Shown one piece after another: positions 15,335 to 23,219 of a stretch of DNA of 50,252 nt. The stretch spans positions 1 through 50,252 of IMG/VR virus record IMGVR_UViG_3300008117_000064. One strand, written 5' to 3'. A program made the translations under genes and the position numbers. This DNA comes from a virus. Numbering within the stretch: the stretch's first letter is position 1; each line of letters opens with the position of its first letter. Under the pieces are notes generated by a model, which had not been told where the DNA came from, searched no databases, and saw only the letters and a program-made list of their open reading frames with translations.

Positions 15335-16419
15335 GAATAAACGAAGCAAATGTAACCTATTCATCAATCGTTAAAATTGGTGAAGATGTCCAAAAGTTAG
15401 AAAACGAATCTGGACTTAAATATCTAAAACTCCACAGAGGTGTGATGGATGTTACAAACATAGATATTGAATCTGTTAATTTAAATCTAAACCTAAATAA
15501 TCCAAAATTACAACAATACTCTGGTAATGATGGTTATCCTGATTTAATTCAAAAAGTAAAGTCTAAATTTAATTTAGATAAACATGAGGTTATTATAACA
15601 CCTGGTGGAATGGCAGCTCTTGATTTGATTATAAATTCATTAGCTGAAGAAAATGTTTATATACCAAATTTTCATTGGGGATCTTGGAACAAGATATTAA
15701 AAACACATAATAAAAATATATTAACTTTTGATGATTTTGATTTAGACAAATTTAATCAGACTAATGGTATTGTTATGTTGTGCTATCCTTCAAATCCAAC
15801 TGGTTATACACCAGACTTAGATACAATTAAAAGATTTTTAAATTGGTCAAAATCTCAAAATGTTACTGTTATTTTAGATTTACCTTATTATTACTTATTT
15901 AATAATCCAAATAATGGATTATCCGATTCGTTACATGATAATATTGTTGTTGTTAGTTCATTTTCAAAATCTGTTGGATTATCAGGTTATAGAGTTGGTT
16001 ATTTAGCAACTAAAAATGAGAATTTGTATAAAACTTTAAAAATAAAAGCTTTATATAAATGGAATTCAACATCTGTTTTACCTCAGTATATTATTTCTAA
16101 GTTATTAGATAATGATAAAATCATAAATGAGTATCAAGAAATTACTAAAGATAATATTAAGAAAAATATTGATTATTTAGTAGGTCATAATCTTTTATTT
16201 GATGATTATACTAAATGTCCTATTGGTCCATTCGCGGTTATTAATTTAGCATATGAAAGATTATTAAGAAATAGAATTTCAAGTGTTCCTCTTAATAACT
16301 TCTCTTTGATAAAAAATCGAGTTTATGATAATTGTAGTAGAATATCTGTTGCTGTAGATCATAAAATATTCAAAGAATATTTTGATAAAATGTTATTAAA
16401 TGAAAAAACCACTATTTAA
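15331..16419 (+). CDS. PLP-dependent class I/II aminotransferase
   Basis: The 362-residue fold-type I PLP enzyme shows the glycine-rich phosphate site PGGMAALD (about 91-98), CYPSNPTGY (151-159, Asn155 contacting PLP), D183 in LDLPYYY and the Schiff-base lysine K213 in SSFSKSVGLSGYRVGYL. The substrate is not evident; similar enzymes act on amino acids or amino-sugar and histidinol-type substrates. The gene appears intact. The last codons lie inside the terminator hairpin. A phage-encoded aminotransferase is an auxiliary metabolic gene; possible roles are nutrient metabolism or modified nucleotide/glycan synthesis, but no partner biosynthetic enzyme is in the window. Confidence 0.85.
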   Translation: MRINEANVTYSSIVKIGEDVQKLENESGLKYLKLHRGVMDVTNIDIESVNLNLNLNNPKLQQYSGNDGYPDLIQKVKSKFNLDKHEVIITPGGMAALDLIINSLAEENVYIPNFHWGSWNKILKTHNKNILTFDDFDLDKFNQTNGIVMLCYPSNPTGYTPDLDTIKRFLNWSKSQNVTVILDLPYYYLFNNPNNGLSDSLHDNIVVVSSFSKSVGLSGYRVGYLATKNENLYKTLKIKALYKWNSTSVLPQYIISKLLDNDKIINEYQEITKDNIKKNIDYLVGHNLLFDDYTKCPIGPFAVINLAYERLLRNRISSVPLNNFSLIKNRVYDNCSRISVAVDHKIFKEYFDKMLLNEKTTI

Positions 16420-16436
16420 AATAGTGGTTTTTTTTA
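16403..16436. terminator. bidirectional rho-independent terminator
   Basis: Stem AAAACCACTAT/ATAGTGGTTTT overlapping the aminotransferase stop; separates convergent genes ending at 16419 and 16434. Confidence 0.88.
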
Positions 16437-16937
16437 TCTACCTAAATAATTTAATAATTCAGTCATATTTTTTATTGTAAATCCAAAAGCTTCTAAGTTT
16501 TTAACTGTATCTCGTAGAAAGGTTATATAACTTTCAATTAATTCTAAACAACGATCATTTTCAGCTAAGTGAGCATCTATCAAGATGGCTTTTTCGCCCA
16601 TATTTGTTTTGACACCAAAATTTGTTGCGTAAAAGATAAATTTATCTTGTCTTATTTTCTTTATTTTTGTAGTTTCTCTACTTCTCTTATTTAAAAAGTA
16701 GTTAATATTTTCATTTATCATTTGTTTAAATGATAATGAAATCGCTTGAGCATCTAATATTTCTTTAAAGTTAGTTGGATTTGAAATATCAATATTCAAA
16801 ACTTTAAAAAGTGGTTCAACATTCTTATTCCATTCTGCTCTTTTTTCGTTAAAAAACTCTTCTAATTTATCGTTTGTTTCTCTTACTTTTTGAATTCTAT
16901 CTAATTCTTCTTGGTTATAAAGATTCATCTCTATCAT
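16434..16937 (-). CDS. UvsY-like recombination mediator
   Basis: A 167-residue, highly charged helical protein. Its C-terminus LEAFGFTIKNMTELLNYLGR closely follows the T4 UvsY ending (IKSRGFAIKHIQDMRAF), and the preceding helices have a similar layout. UvsY loads UvsX recombinase on ssDNA during recombination-dependent replication. No UvsX is in the window. The start (ATG 16937, or ATG 16928) lies within the end of the upstream gene, with overlap of up to 23 bases. Confidence 0.65.
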   Translation of the reverse strand: MIEMNLYNQEELDRIQKVRETNDKLEEFFNEKRAEWNKNVEPLFKVLNIDISNPTNFKEILDAQAISLSFKQMINENINYFLNKRSRETTKIKKIRQDKFIFYATNFGVKTNMGEKAILIDAHLAENDRCLELIESYITFLRDTVKNLEAFGFTIKNMTELLNYLGR

Positions 16938-17364
16938 CTAATATTTTTTTCATTTTCCATTCTCTTATAATATCTTTTTTATAACAACTAGAAAATGTAT
17001 CATCTATAATACTATCTATTTCAGAATTGAATTTATCTTTTAAATATTTATCTAAAATATCAACCCATTTATTTAAAAGTTCTATATCTTCCACAATATA
17101 GTTATTTCTTCTTTGTACTATAATACACTCATTTCTTAAATCAAAGTGAATTGTTAGTCCGTTATAACCACCAAAACCAAAAACTCCTTTCATTGAAGAA
17201 AAAGGACTTTGAGTATTTAAGTTATTTGTATCTTCTGGTTCTTGATCTGGGTGAAACTTGATGTAAAAGTTTTTATGTCCATATTTTTTATCAATTGTTA
17301 TCTCAACTCGTTCATCATCTTTTCTTTCAAAGAGAAATTCTATCAAATCACTAATCTTTTCCAT
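16915..17364 (-). CDS. unknown protein with C-terminal R-E/D-x-K motif
   Basis: The 149-residue protein is acidic, with a Gly/Phe-rich middle (KGVFGFGGYNGL) and an ending SCYKKDIIREWKMKKILDD plus RDESL. That C-terminus is very similar to the end of the product of 24134-24448 (SCYTSFLRDWKINKIID). Not otherwise recognised. It overlaps both neighbours in the same operon (17351 and 16934). Confidence 0.65.
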   Translation of the reverse strand: MEKISDLIEFLFERKDDERVEITIDKKYGHKNFYIKFHPDQEPEDTNNLNTQSPFSSMKGVFGFGGYNGLTIHFDLRNECIIVQRRNNYIVEDIELLNKWVDILDKYLKDKFNSEIDSIIDDTFSSCYKKDIIREWKMKKILDDRDESL

Positions 17365-17596
17365 CTTTTAATAATTTATTTAATTTAAAATCTCTAACAT
17401 ATTCTCTAAGATCTAAATCGGTTGGTGTTTTAAACTCAATTGAATTGAGTATTATATTCATAGACTCAGATATTTTATCAATTTCTTCCATTATATCATA
17501 TTTAAATGATTCTGTTGATTTTGATAGCTCGTAAAATTGAATATATCTTTCTAAAAGATACTCAATATATATTTTTATTTCTTCAGTTTTATCCAT
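17351..17596 (-). CDS. small helical protein with C-terminal R-D-x-K motif
   Basis: With start at ATG 17596 (MDKTEEIKIYIEYLLERY) the product is 81 residues and ends YVRDFKLNKLLKDGKD. A further upstream ATG at 17653 lies inside the terminator hairpin of the previous gene and is not credible. Predicted all-helical. It overlaps the start of 16915-17364 by 14 bases. Confidence 0.6.
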   Translation of the reverse strand: MDKTEEIKIYIEYLLERYIQFYELSKSTESFKYDIMEEIDKISESMNIILNSIEFKTPTDLDLREYVRDFKLNKLLKDGKD

Positions 17597-17637
17597 AAGT
17601 ATTTTATATGGATGTTTGTCAAATGTTTTTTGTGATA

Positions 17638-17670
17638 ATAAAAAAACCCTCATTTCGAGGGTTTTTATTA
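17638..17670 (-). terminator. rho-independent terminator
   Basis: Stem AAACCCTC/GAGGGTTT with ATTTC loop and flanking A/T runs; ends the transcript of the L,D-transpeptidase-like gene. Confidence 0.85.
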
Positions 17671-18270
17671 TTTAATATCTGTTGATTCGATTAGTGTGTA
17701 TGAGAACTTATTCCCATGTATTTTAGACGCTTTTTTACAGATAGACATAAATACGTCAAAATCTTTAACTCTCTTAAATACTTGACATCCTTCTGACCAA
17801 TTTTCTACCCAAGTTGAGTCTAATCCTGATTTGTGAATATTTATTCCGAAAATTCCTTCATCTACAACCTTTTCTTCAAAAATAAGATCTTTATTAGCAT
17901 CTCTCCAAACTTTAACATTTCCATTTCTTTGACATAATGCATCATATTTACCTTGGTGTTTTGCAATTGACCAAACACTTCTATATTGATTAGGAATAAG
18001 TCTAGCAACACCTTTTTTATTATGAAATTGTTGAACTCCTTTTTTACCTGGATCTGTTGTTGCATTCCAAATGAAAAATTTCCAAACTCCATTTTCTTTG
18101 TATGAAATTGTAAGAAAATCATCAAATACATTTGTTACTTTATCAGCTACTGAAGGTGCGTTGTTTCTAACACCAACTATATTCACATCAAATCCTTTGT
18201 TTGAACTATCTTCAAACCAAACATATCCTTTTGCTTTTACAGCTGCTTCTATTTGTTCTCTTGTGTACAT
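17668..18270 (-). CDS. L,D-transpeptidase-like (YkuD-type) peptidoglycan protein
   Basis: The 200-residue protein starts MYTREQIEAAVKAKGYVWFE. The centre has NATTDPGKKGVQQFHNKKG and QYRSVWSIAKHQGKYDAL; the C-terminal part has GINIHKSG followed after about 10 residues by NWSEGCQVF. The order H...S-x-G-C is the YkuD catalytic signature with Cys nucleophile, so a cell-wall role is plausible. Similar proteins occur in Bacteroidota prophages. No signal peptide is seen, so export would need the holin route or it may act from the virion. It sits before a signal-bearing gene and ends at a terminator. Confidence 0.6.
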   Translation of the reverse strand: MYTREQIEAAVKAKGYVWFEDSSNKGFDVNIVGVRNNAPSVADKVTNVFDDFLTISYKENGVWKFFIWNATTDPGKKGVQQFHNKKGVARLIPNQYRSVWSIAKHQGKYDALCQRNGNVKVWRDANKDLIFEEKVVDEGIFGINIHKSGLDSTWVENWSEGCQVFKRVKDFDVFMSICKKASKIHGNKFSYTLIESTDIK

Positions 18271-18285
18271 ATTTTAAATTATTTT

Positions 18286-18858
18286 TTACATTGGTGGTTC
18301 ACCTTGTGTAGTCCAATCACCTCTAAAATTTTTAGCCGTTCTATCATGAACTGTGTGTGATGATTCTGGTCCACCTAATAATGGTTTTTCCTCAGCAGAT
18401 TTTGGTGACTCATGTCCAGCTAAAAAATTGAAAACTTCTTCAACATCATCTTTGGAAGTTGCGATGTGATCTAAAGCCCAGTTATGTTCAGAAAGAATTG
18501 CGTCTAATTCTGTTTCATCCATTTCTAACATCTCATCAACCAATCTTTTGATTGTTTGAAGATTTCCAAAGAACATATAGTTATTAGTTTCTTTATGTTC
18601 TTTAAGACTTCTTAAAGTTTTAGCTAATTCTAATCTTCTTTTTTTAGTAGCATCCTTTTTACCAAGTTGTGTACCTGGTTTTTCTTTATCTTTATCCTTA
18701 GCTTTAAGCTTTTTCAATTCTGAATCAATTTCAGATTTAGTCAATTTATCATCTTCTCCTTTACCTAAAGATTTTTTTAAAGCTCCTGGATTTTTAATCG
18801 CATCTTTAATCCATTTTTTCTCTTCGTTGAATGAATCAAAACTCTTAATATTACCCAT
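18286..18858 (-). CDS. virion-type modular protein with capsid-targeting-like N-terminus
   Basis: The 190-residue protein begins MGNIKSFDSFNEEKKW. Residues about 15-85 hold WIKDAIKNPGALKKSLGKG and a later KRRLELAKTLRSLKE, a small basic module I have seen in other phage structural proteins. A helical middle (about 95-150) and a low-complexity C-terminus follow. It would fit the family of signal-bearing virion proteins here. The promoter region is shared with the divergent gene at 18943. Confidence 0.7.
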   Translation of the reverse strand: MGNIKSFDSFNEEKKWIKDAIKNPGALKKSLGKGEDDKLTKSEIDSELKKLKAKDKDKEKPGTQLGKKDATKKRRLELAKTLRSLKEHKETNNYMFFGNLQTIKRLVDEMLEMDETELDAILSEHNWALDHIATSKDDVEEVFNFLAGHESPKSAEEKPLLGGPESSHTVHDRTAKNFRGDWTTQGEPPM

Positions 18859-18888
18859 ATTTTATTTTATTTTTTTTATATATTAATT

Positions 18889-18917
18889 TTGATATTTAAA
18901 AAAATGTATTATATTTG
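18889..18917 (+). promoter_or_regulatory. Flavobacterium-type promoter
   Basis: TTG at 18889-18891 and TATATTTG at 18910-18917 with an 18-base spacer, a perfect TTG-N17-23-TANNTTTG match. It excludes the in-frame TTG at 18889 as a start and leaves a leader of about 20 bases before ATG 18943. Confidence 0.75.
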
Positions 18918-18942
18918 TAAAACATCTTCTAAAAACAAAGTT

Positions 18943-19332
18943 ATGAACGTATATAAAATCAACACCGGTTTAACACAAGATCAAATTGATAAATTAAATG
19001 ATTCTTTAGATAGTTCTGATATGACATTAATTGAAACTTTGGAAGACCAAGTTTTAAACGTGGATGTTGTAGAAAATGGTTTAGTTTCATCTTACATGAT
19101 TTGTAGTGAAAGAGTTTTGGAGGCAGTTTGTTCTTTGTTTTATAAATATGAAGTGAAATTTAAAGTACAAGATATTACAAAGTTGTTTTTATATGGTCAA
19201 GTTAGTATTGAAGATGATGATTTTCAAAAATACTTAACAGAAAATTTAGATATCGATACTATCCTAGATAAAATTAATGAAGTTGGAATTAACTCTTTAT
19301 CTTCTTTAGATAAAGAAATTTTATCAAAATAA
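18943..19332 (+). CDS. unknown protein ending in ILDKI-type module
   Basis: The start is placed at ATG 18943 (MNVYKINTGLTQDQIDKL) because the promoter lies over the earlier in-frame codons. The 129-residue product is acidic, with two Cys in the middle (MICSERVLEAVCS) and a C-terminus DIDTILDKINEVGINSLSS then LDKEILSK, a member of the recurrent ILDKI module. It is monocistronic with its own host-type promoter and terminator, so early expression is likely. Function unknown. Confidence 0.7.
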   Translation: MNVYKINTGLTQDQIDKLNDSLDSSDMTLIETLEDQVLNVDVVENGLVSSYMICSERVLEAVCSLFYKYEVKFKVQDITKLFLYGQVSIEDDDFQKYLTENLDIDTILDKINEVGINSLSSLDKEILSK

Positions 19333-19361
19333 AAAAGAGATACAATTTGTATCTCTTTTTT
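19331..19361. terminator. bidirectional rho-independent terminator
   Basis: Stem AAAGAGATACA/TGTATCTCTTT with a short ATT loop and T-run, between convergent genes at 19332 and 19378. Confidence 0.88.
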
Positions 19362-19377
19362 AATGTTTTTTCAGTTT

Positions 19378-19704
19378 CTAGCTTCCAGAACCAAATGTGT
19401 GTCCGCTCATCCCAGCAGAACCCCATTTAATTGAACTTTCTGGTCTATAAGCTAAATCAGCTGGAAATTTTCTTGAAGATAAACCAGGTAATCCTTTATA
19501 TCCATCAGCTTTAGCATCAGCCCAAAATTTATCTAAAACTTCTGGTGTTGGTTTATTAACAGCGCCTTTTCTTGACCATGCTTTTAACATTTTATCTAAC
19601 TCACCTTGAAGTTTAGCTTTTTTAGATTCTTCTCTTTCTCCTTTTGAAAGTCCAAAAATCTCTTCGTTCACTGAATAATTTTCAAATGTTTTTAAATGTT
19701 TCAT
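19378..19704 (-). CDS. small protein with capsid-targeting-like N-terminus
   Basis: The 108-residue protein begins MKHLKTFENYSVNEEIFG (VNE site near residue 14). A basic/helical segment follows (EREESKKAKLQGELDKMLKA), and the C-terminal half has SSRKFPADLAYRPE and ends in a Gly/Ser tail. Late-type TTAATATATAAAT lies about 35 bases upstream. Unknown function; probably virion-associated by analogy to its family. Confidence 0.65.
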   Translation of the reverse strand: MKHLKTFENYSVNEEIFGLSKGEREESKKAKLQGELDKMLKAWSRKGAVNKPTPEVLDKFWADAKADGYKGLPGLSSRKFPADLAYRPESSIKWGSAGMSGHTFGSGS

Positions 19705-19758
19705 TTTTATTATTAGTTTTTTTTTTATTATTTATATATTAATATAAAAAAATCATTT

Positions 19759-20661
19759 TTATAACTTTTTATCAAATAAATAAAGATCATAAATTGAATT
19801 TCCTTTTACGTTTTTAATACTTTTTAAAACTTGTCCTGTTATAGAGTCCATTACTTTAAAATTACCTAACTCTTCACCTTTATCAGTTTTAACTTTAACA
19901 GTGTTTCCTGGTTGACCCATAGCACCTAAAACAGCAATAAACTTATTCCCATAGATACTTTTTAGGAACGATAATCTAAGAGTTGATTGATCTTTTGTAT
20001 TCTTGATATATTCATTTTCCATTGCTTTAGTTAAATCTAATTGAGTATCTGTATTCTTTACTATAATAGACGCAAAAGTTCTTTCTGGTGTACCCAAGCT
20101 CACTTCCTCTCTGTTTACAATTTTGTTTTGGTTAACAAGATTTTGTTGGTTTCTTCTAATTTCATTAAAGTCAGCTCTTGCTATAATACCACCTCTCATT
20201 CCTTTATCGTACATATTATAACCAGCTGGTGCTAATCTATAAAATGAACCTGTAAAAGTCATTGACAAAATTCTATCTGTTCTAAAAAGTCTCCAAATTT
20301 TATTTATATGTCTATTATTTGAAACAGACCATCCATTTAAATGCCATGCTCTTAATAATGTTTTTCCTTTTGACGAACGACCTAAAACCATTCCATATAT
20401 AACTCTCTCATGGCCGGCGAAATGTGTATCTTCTTCACCTTTATAGTTTATTAAAAATATCATACCATATTTAATAGCTTTTATCATAACATCATCTGAG
20501 TATTTAATAGGCTCATTAATAGGTATATTAGCTATATCTTTAACATTCTTTAGTGAAAATCTAGGAATGAATTCATTATCCTCAATAAGATTGTAATTTT
20601 CCCTAACTACAAATTCTACTGGTTTCAAGTTGAAGAAGTCTCTAGTTTGTTTTAAATTCAT
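19759..20661 (-). CDS. conserved protein with WYL-like segment
   Basis: The 300-residue protein contains INYKGEEDTHFAGHERVIYG, LRAWHLNGWSVSNNRH and WRLFRTDRILSMTFTG (about residues 70-145), a pattern that resembles ligand-sensing WYL domains, although no DNA-binding domain is present. The segment AGYNMYDKGMRGGIIARADF follows. Later parts are unrecognised. The WYL resemblance is tentative. Its 5' end is overlapped by 20 bases by the GIY-YIG endonuclease reading frame. Confidence 0.65.
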   Translation of the reverse strand: MNLKQTRDFFNLKPVEFVVRENYNLIEDNEFIPRFSLKNVKDIANIPINEPIKYSDDVMIKAIKYGMIFLINYKGEEDTHFAGHERVIYGMVLGRSSKGKTLLRAWHLNGWSVSNNRHINKIWRLFRTDRILSMTFTGSFYRLAPAGYNMYDKGMRGGIIARADFNEIRRNQQNLVNQNKIVNREEVSLGTPERTFASIIVKNTDTQLDLTKAMENEYIKNTKDQSTLRLSFLKSIYGNKFIAVLGAMGQPGNTVKVKTDKGEELGNFKVMDSITGQVLKSIKNVKGNSIYDLYLFDKKL

Positions 20662-21586
20662 AATATTTATATATTTTATTATCGGTGTTATTTATATACT
20701 TCATTAAATTTGTTATTCTGATTTTTTTTTCTTTTAATACGTGTAATAGATTTTTGTAAATTATACCGTCTATATTTATTTTTTTATTCAAAAGTTTTAA
20801 ATATTCTCCAAAATTATCTTCTATCTTTTTTGTATATTCATTTATGTTAGTATGATTTTTATATCTATAAAGAAATCCACCTGTATGAAATCTATCTCCC
20901 ATGCAAACTGAGTTTATCCTAGATAGTGTGGTTTTATTGTCAATTGCAGCATCTGTAACCGATTTATATTCTTTCATATTATTGTTATAATCTATTCTTA
21001 TAACTGGGTATTCCTTCTTATCTCTTTTTCTCTTTTCAAAAGCATCTCCTTTATATAAAAAAATAAAATTACTTTTATGTAACTTTATTCTACCTGAACA
21101 TATTTGACTAATTGTTTGTGGTTGTATATTATTTCTTTCACCAGCTTCACCAACTGATTTATATTCTTCAATATAATTACCATCTAAATCATATTTAACA
21201 ACTGGTTTATATAATTTTTCTAAATAGTCTTCTTGATGTTTATAACCAATATATGTTTCACCACCAGGTGAATAATTTGTTAGAGGTCCTTCATTTTTAC
21301 AAAGCCTACCTATTAATTTTATTAATTCCTTTTCTATTTTTAAAGACTCTTCATTACTTATATTATCTATTATTTTAAGTAATATAGGATCATGTCCAGA
21401 TGTTCTAATACTTTTAATCTTATTTAATTTTATAGGGTTTCTATTTTCATTTTTAAGGTGTCTAAGTATTCTTGATTTTGTTCCCTTTCCTATGTAAAAT
21501 GGCTCATGATCAAATTTATAATCATCATATTCATATTTTCCTGGTTTTCTTGGATCTAAATAAGCATATACATAATAAACATTCAT
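20642..21586 (-). CDS. GIY-YIG homing endonuclease
   Basis: The N-terminal domain has YYVYAYLDP and FYIGKGTKSRILRHL, a GIY-YIG-type nuclease with the catalytic Arg/Glu region, ending at NYSPGGE. Two or more NUMOD-like DNA-binding modules follow (VVKYDLDGNYIEEYKSVGEA and VIRIDYNNNMKEYKSVTDAA). It resembles SegX-type free-standing enzymes. It lies directly before and runs 20 bases into the gene at 19759-20661. Confidence 0.85.
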   Translation of the reverse strand: MNVYYVYAYLDPRKPGKYEYDDYKFDHEPFYIGKGTKSRILRHLKNENRNPIKLNKIKSIRTSGHDPILLKIIDNISNEESLKIEKELIKLIGRLCKNEGPLTNYSPGGETYIGYKHQEDYLEKLYKPVVKYDLDGNYIEEYKSVGEAGERNNIQPQTISQICSGRIKLHKSNFIFLYKGDAFEKRKRDKKEYPVIRIDYNNNMKEYKSVTDAAIDNKTTLSRINSVCMGDRFHTGGFLYRYKNHTNINEYTKKIEDNFGEYLKLLNKKINIDGIIYKNLLHVLKEKKIRITNLMKYINNTDNKIYKYYEFKTN

Positions 21587-21588
21587 AA

Positions 21589-21602
21589 TGTATATATTAA
21601 AT
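21589..21602 (-). promoter_or_regulatory. late-type promoter element
   Basis: Minus-strand ATTTAATATATACA, two bases before the ATG of the GIY-YIG endonuclease gene. Confidence 0.4.
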
Positions 21603-21614
21603 AATGATTTTATA

Positions 21615-21630
21615 TTTTAATATATATAAC
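21615..21630 (+). promoter_or_regulatory. late-type promoter element
   Basis: TTTTAATATATATAAC about 18 bases upstream of the ATG at 21649; back-to-back with the minus-strand copy at 21589-21602. Confidence 0.45.
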
Positions 21631-21648
21631 AAAAAATAGCCTATAATT

Positions 21649-22374
21649 ATGTCTATAAATAATAGAGAAGATGCTAATAAATATTATCAACAAATAAATG
21701 AGTTGATTGATGATTACATGGATAAGTGGAAGATAAGACCTTCTAACTTAAAAAGATATTTACAACCCGGTTCAGAAAGATTTACAAAATTTCTACACAG
21801 AAATAACTTAAAAGAAGTAAATGGTATTGATAGAGTTTTATCAGATGTTATTGAAGATCGAGTAAATATGGAATCAGATGGTGTTTTAACATTTGAAAGT
21901 TTCAAATATTTTGAATCTAATGAGTTTAAAACAGCTAGTTTAAAGGAATGCTTATACAAGGGTATTGAGAAGGCTGATATCAACTTAGAAAAGACTTTAG
22001 CTGATGTTTTTGATACAAATTTGGGTTCAATTGATGTTGTTGATTCTGATAAACATATTTTCAAAATAAATGATTGGAATAATAGTGATGTGAATGTTCT
22101 TATTTACTCAAAAGAAGATTTAGATATCATTAAAAATAATATGGTTGATTTCTTATTTGAAGAACTTAAAACTAAAAATATTTTATTAGGTGGACTTGTT
22201 GAACTTTCTTTGAGTAGTATTACTAGTGATGTTGGTTATATAAGATTTGAAATCGGTAAGCAATTAAAATTAGTAGAAGCTATTGATTTTCTATTAGAAA
22301 TGGAACATTATGAATCATTTAATGGATATGAAATCTGGATTGAGAAAAAGGCAACTTTAGAAGATTATCAATAA
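21649..22374 (+). CDS. conserved phage protein of unknown function
   Basis: The 241-residue acidic protein begins MSINNREDANKYYQQINELI and is predicted helical in its first 100 residues (KWKIRPSNLKRYLQPGSE, then FLHRNNLKEVNGIDRVL), followed by an alpha/beta part (about 115-235). No catalytic motif is seen. It is monocistronic, preceding the endolysin gene, with a late-type element upstream. Confidence 0.7.
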   Translation: MSINNREDANKYYQQINELIDDYMDKWKIRPSNLKRYLQPGSERFTKFLHRNNLKEVNGIDRVLSDVIEDRVNMESDGVLTFESFKYFESNEFKTASLKECLYKGIEKADINLEKTLADVFDTNLGSIDVVDSDKHIFKINDWNNSDVNVLIYSKEDLDIIKNNMVDFLFEELKTKNILLGGLVELSLSSITSDVGYIRFEIGKQLKLVEAIDFLLEMEHYESFNGYEIWIEKKATLEDYQ

Positions 22375-22420
22375 AAACATGTAACATCATGATATATAAT
22401 AACTATAATTTGGTTTTTTA

Positions 22421-22434
22421 CTTGAATATATAAG
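22421..22434 (+). promoter_or_regulatory. late-type promoter element
   Basis: CTTGAATATATAAG 17 bases upstream of the endolysin ATG; late timing fits a lysis gene. Confidence 0.4.
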
Positions 22435-22451
22435 AAAATTAATTAATTATT

Positions 22452-23171
22452 ATGTTACTTAAATTAGGTTCAAATGGTGAAGATGTTAAAAAACTTCAAA
22501 CAAAATTAGGTTTAAAACCTGATGGAGACTTTGGTAAAAATACCGAAACTGCTGTTAAGAAATGGCAAAAAGATAATGGTCTTAAAGATGATGGTGTTGT
22601 AGGTGATGTAACTTGGAGTAAATTATTTCCAACTACTCAAACTTCCACTGTTACTCATCCTGTATTAAAGTTAGAAAAATTAAAAGGTATTATTCCTGAT
22701 AATGTAATTTCTCAGATACCAGATACTGCTGCTAGATTTAATATAACTACAAATTTAAGATTAGCTCATTTTCTTTCACAATGTGCTCATGAGAGTGGTA
22801 ATTTTAAATGGGTTGTGGAGTTTGCTTCAGGGAAGGCATATGAAGGAAGAAAAGATTTGGGTAATACTCAACCAGGTGATGGTGTTAAATTTAAAGGAAG
22901 AGGATATATACAATTAACGGGTAGAGCAAATTATGATAAGTTTTCTAAGTTTGTTAATGAAGATTGTGTTTCTAATCCTGATTTAGTATCTACTAAATAT
23001 CCTATGCTTTCAGCAGCTTATTTCTTTGATAAAAATAATCTATGGAAAATATGTGATTTAGGTTCAACTGATGATGTTGTTGAAAAGGTTAGTAGAAGAG
23101 TTAACGGAGGTCTGAATGGTTATATTGATAGGTTAGAAAAGTTCATTAATATTTGGAATGTCTTGAAGTAG
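22452..23171 (+). CDS. endolysin: peptidoglycan-binding domain plus GH19 lysozyme
   Basis: The 239-residue two-domain lysin. Residues 1-60 form a PG_binding_1 domain (LKLGSNGEDVKKLQTKLG, then TAVKKWQKDNGL, VGDVTWSKL). Residues about 75-239 form a GH19 chitinase-like domain with the catalytic Glu in QCAHESGNF, then FKGRGYIQLTGRANYDKF and AAYFFDKNNLWKICD. It hydrolyses the glycan of the cell wall at lysis. No signal peptide, so a holin is needed. No spanin or holin is adjacent. Confidence 0.93.
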   Translation: MLLKLGSNGEDVKKLQTKLGLKPDGDFGKNTETAVKKWQKDNGLKDDGVVGDVTWSKLFPTTQTSTVTHPVLKLEKLKGIIPDNVISQIPDTAARFNITTNLRLAHFLSQCAHESGNFKWVVEFASGKAYEGRKDLGNTQPGDGVKFKGRGYIQLTGRANYDKFSKFVNEDCVSNPDLVSTKYPMLSAAYFFDKNNLWKICDLGSTDDVVEKVSRRVNGGLNGYIDRLEKFINIWNVLK

Positions 23172-23204
23172 TCTATCTAAAAGTCCAAAAAAAGGTTATT
23201 CACA

Positions 23205-23219
23205 TTTAATATATAATAT
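23205..23219 (+). promoter_or_regulatory. late-type promoter element
   Basis: TTTAATATATAATAT abuts the ATG of the HNH endonuclease gene at 23220. Confidence 0.4.

Noticed and set aside
17597-17653. Upstream start (ATG 17653) for the gene ending at 17351
   Set aside because: That ATG lies within the terminator hairpin of the preceding gene; ATG 17596 gives a normal start.
22375-22451. Short AT-rich palindromes before the endolysin as an origin or operator
   Set aside because: The TA-rich text is the common late-type element plus general AT content; no iterons or GC-skew evidence.
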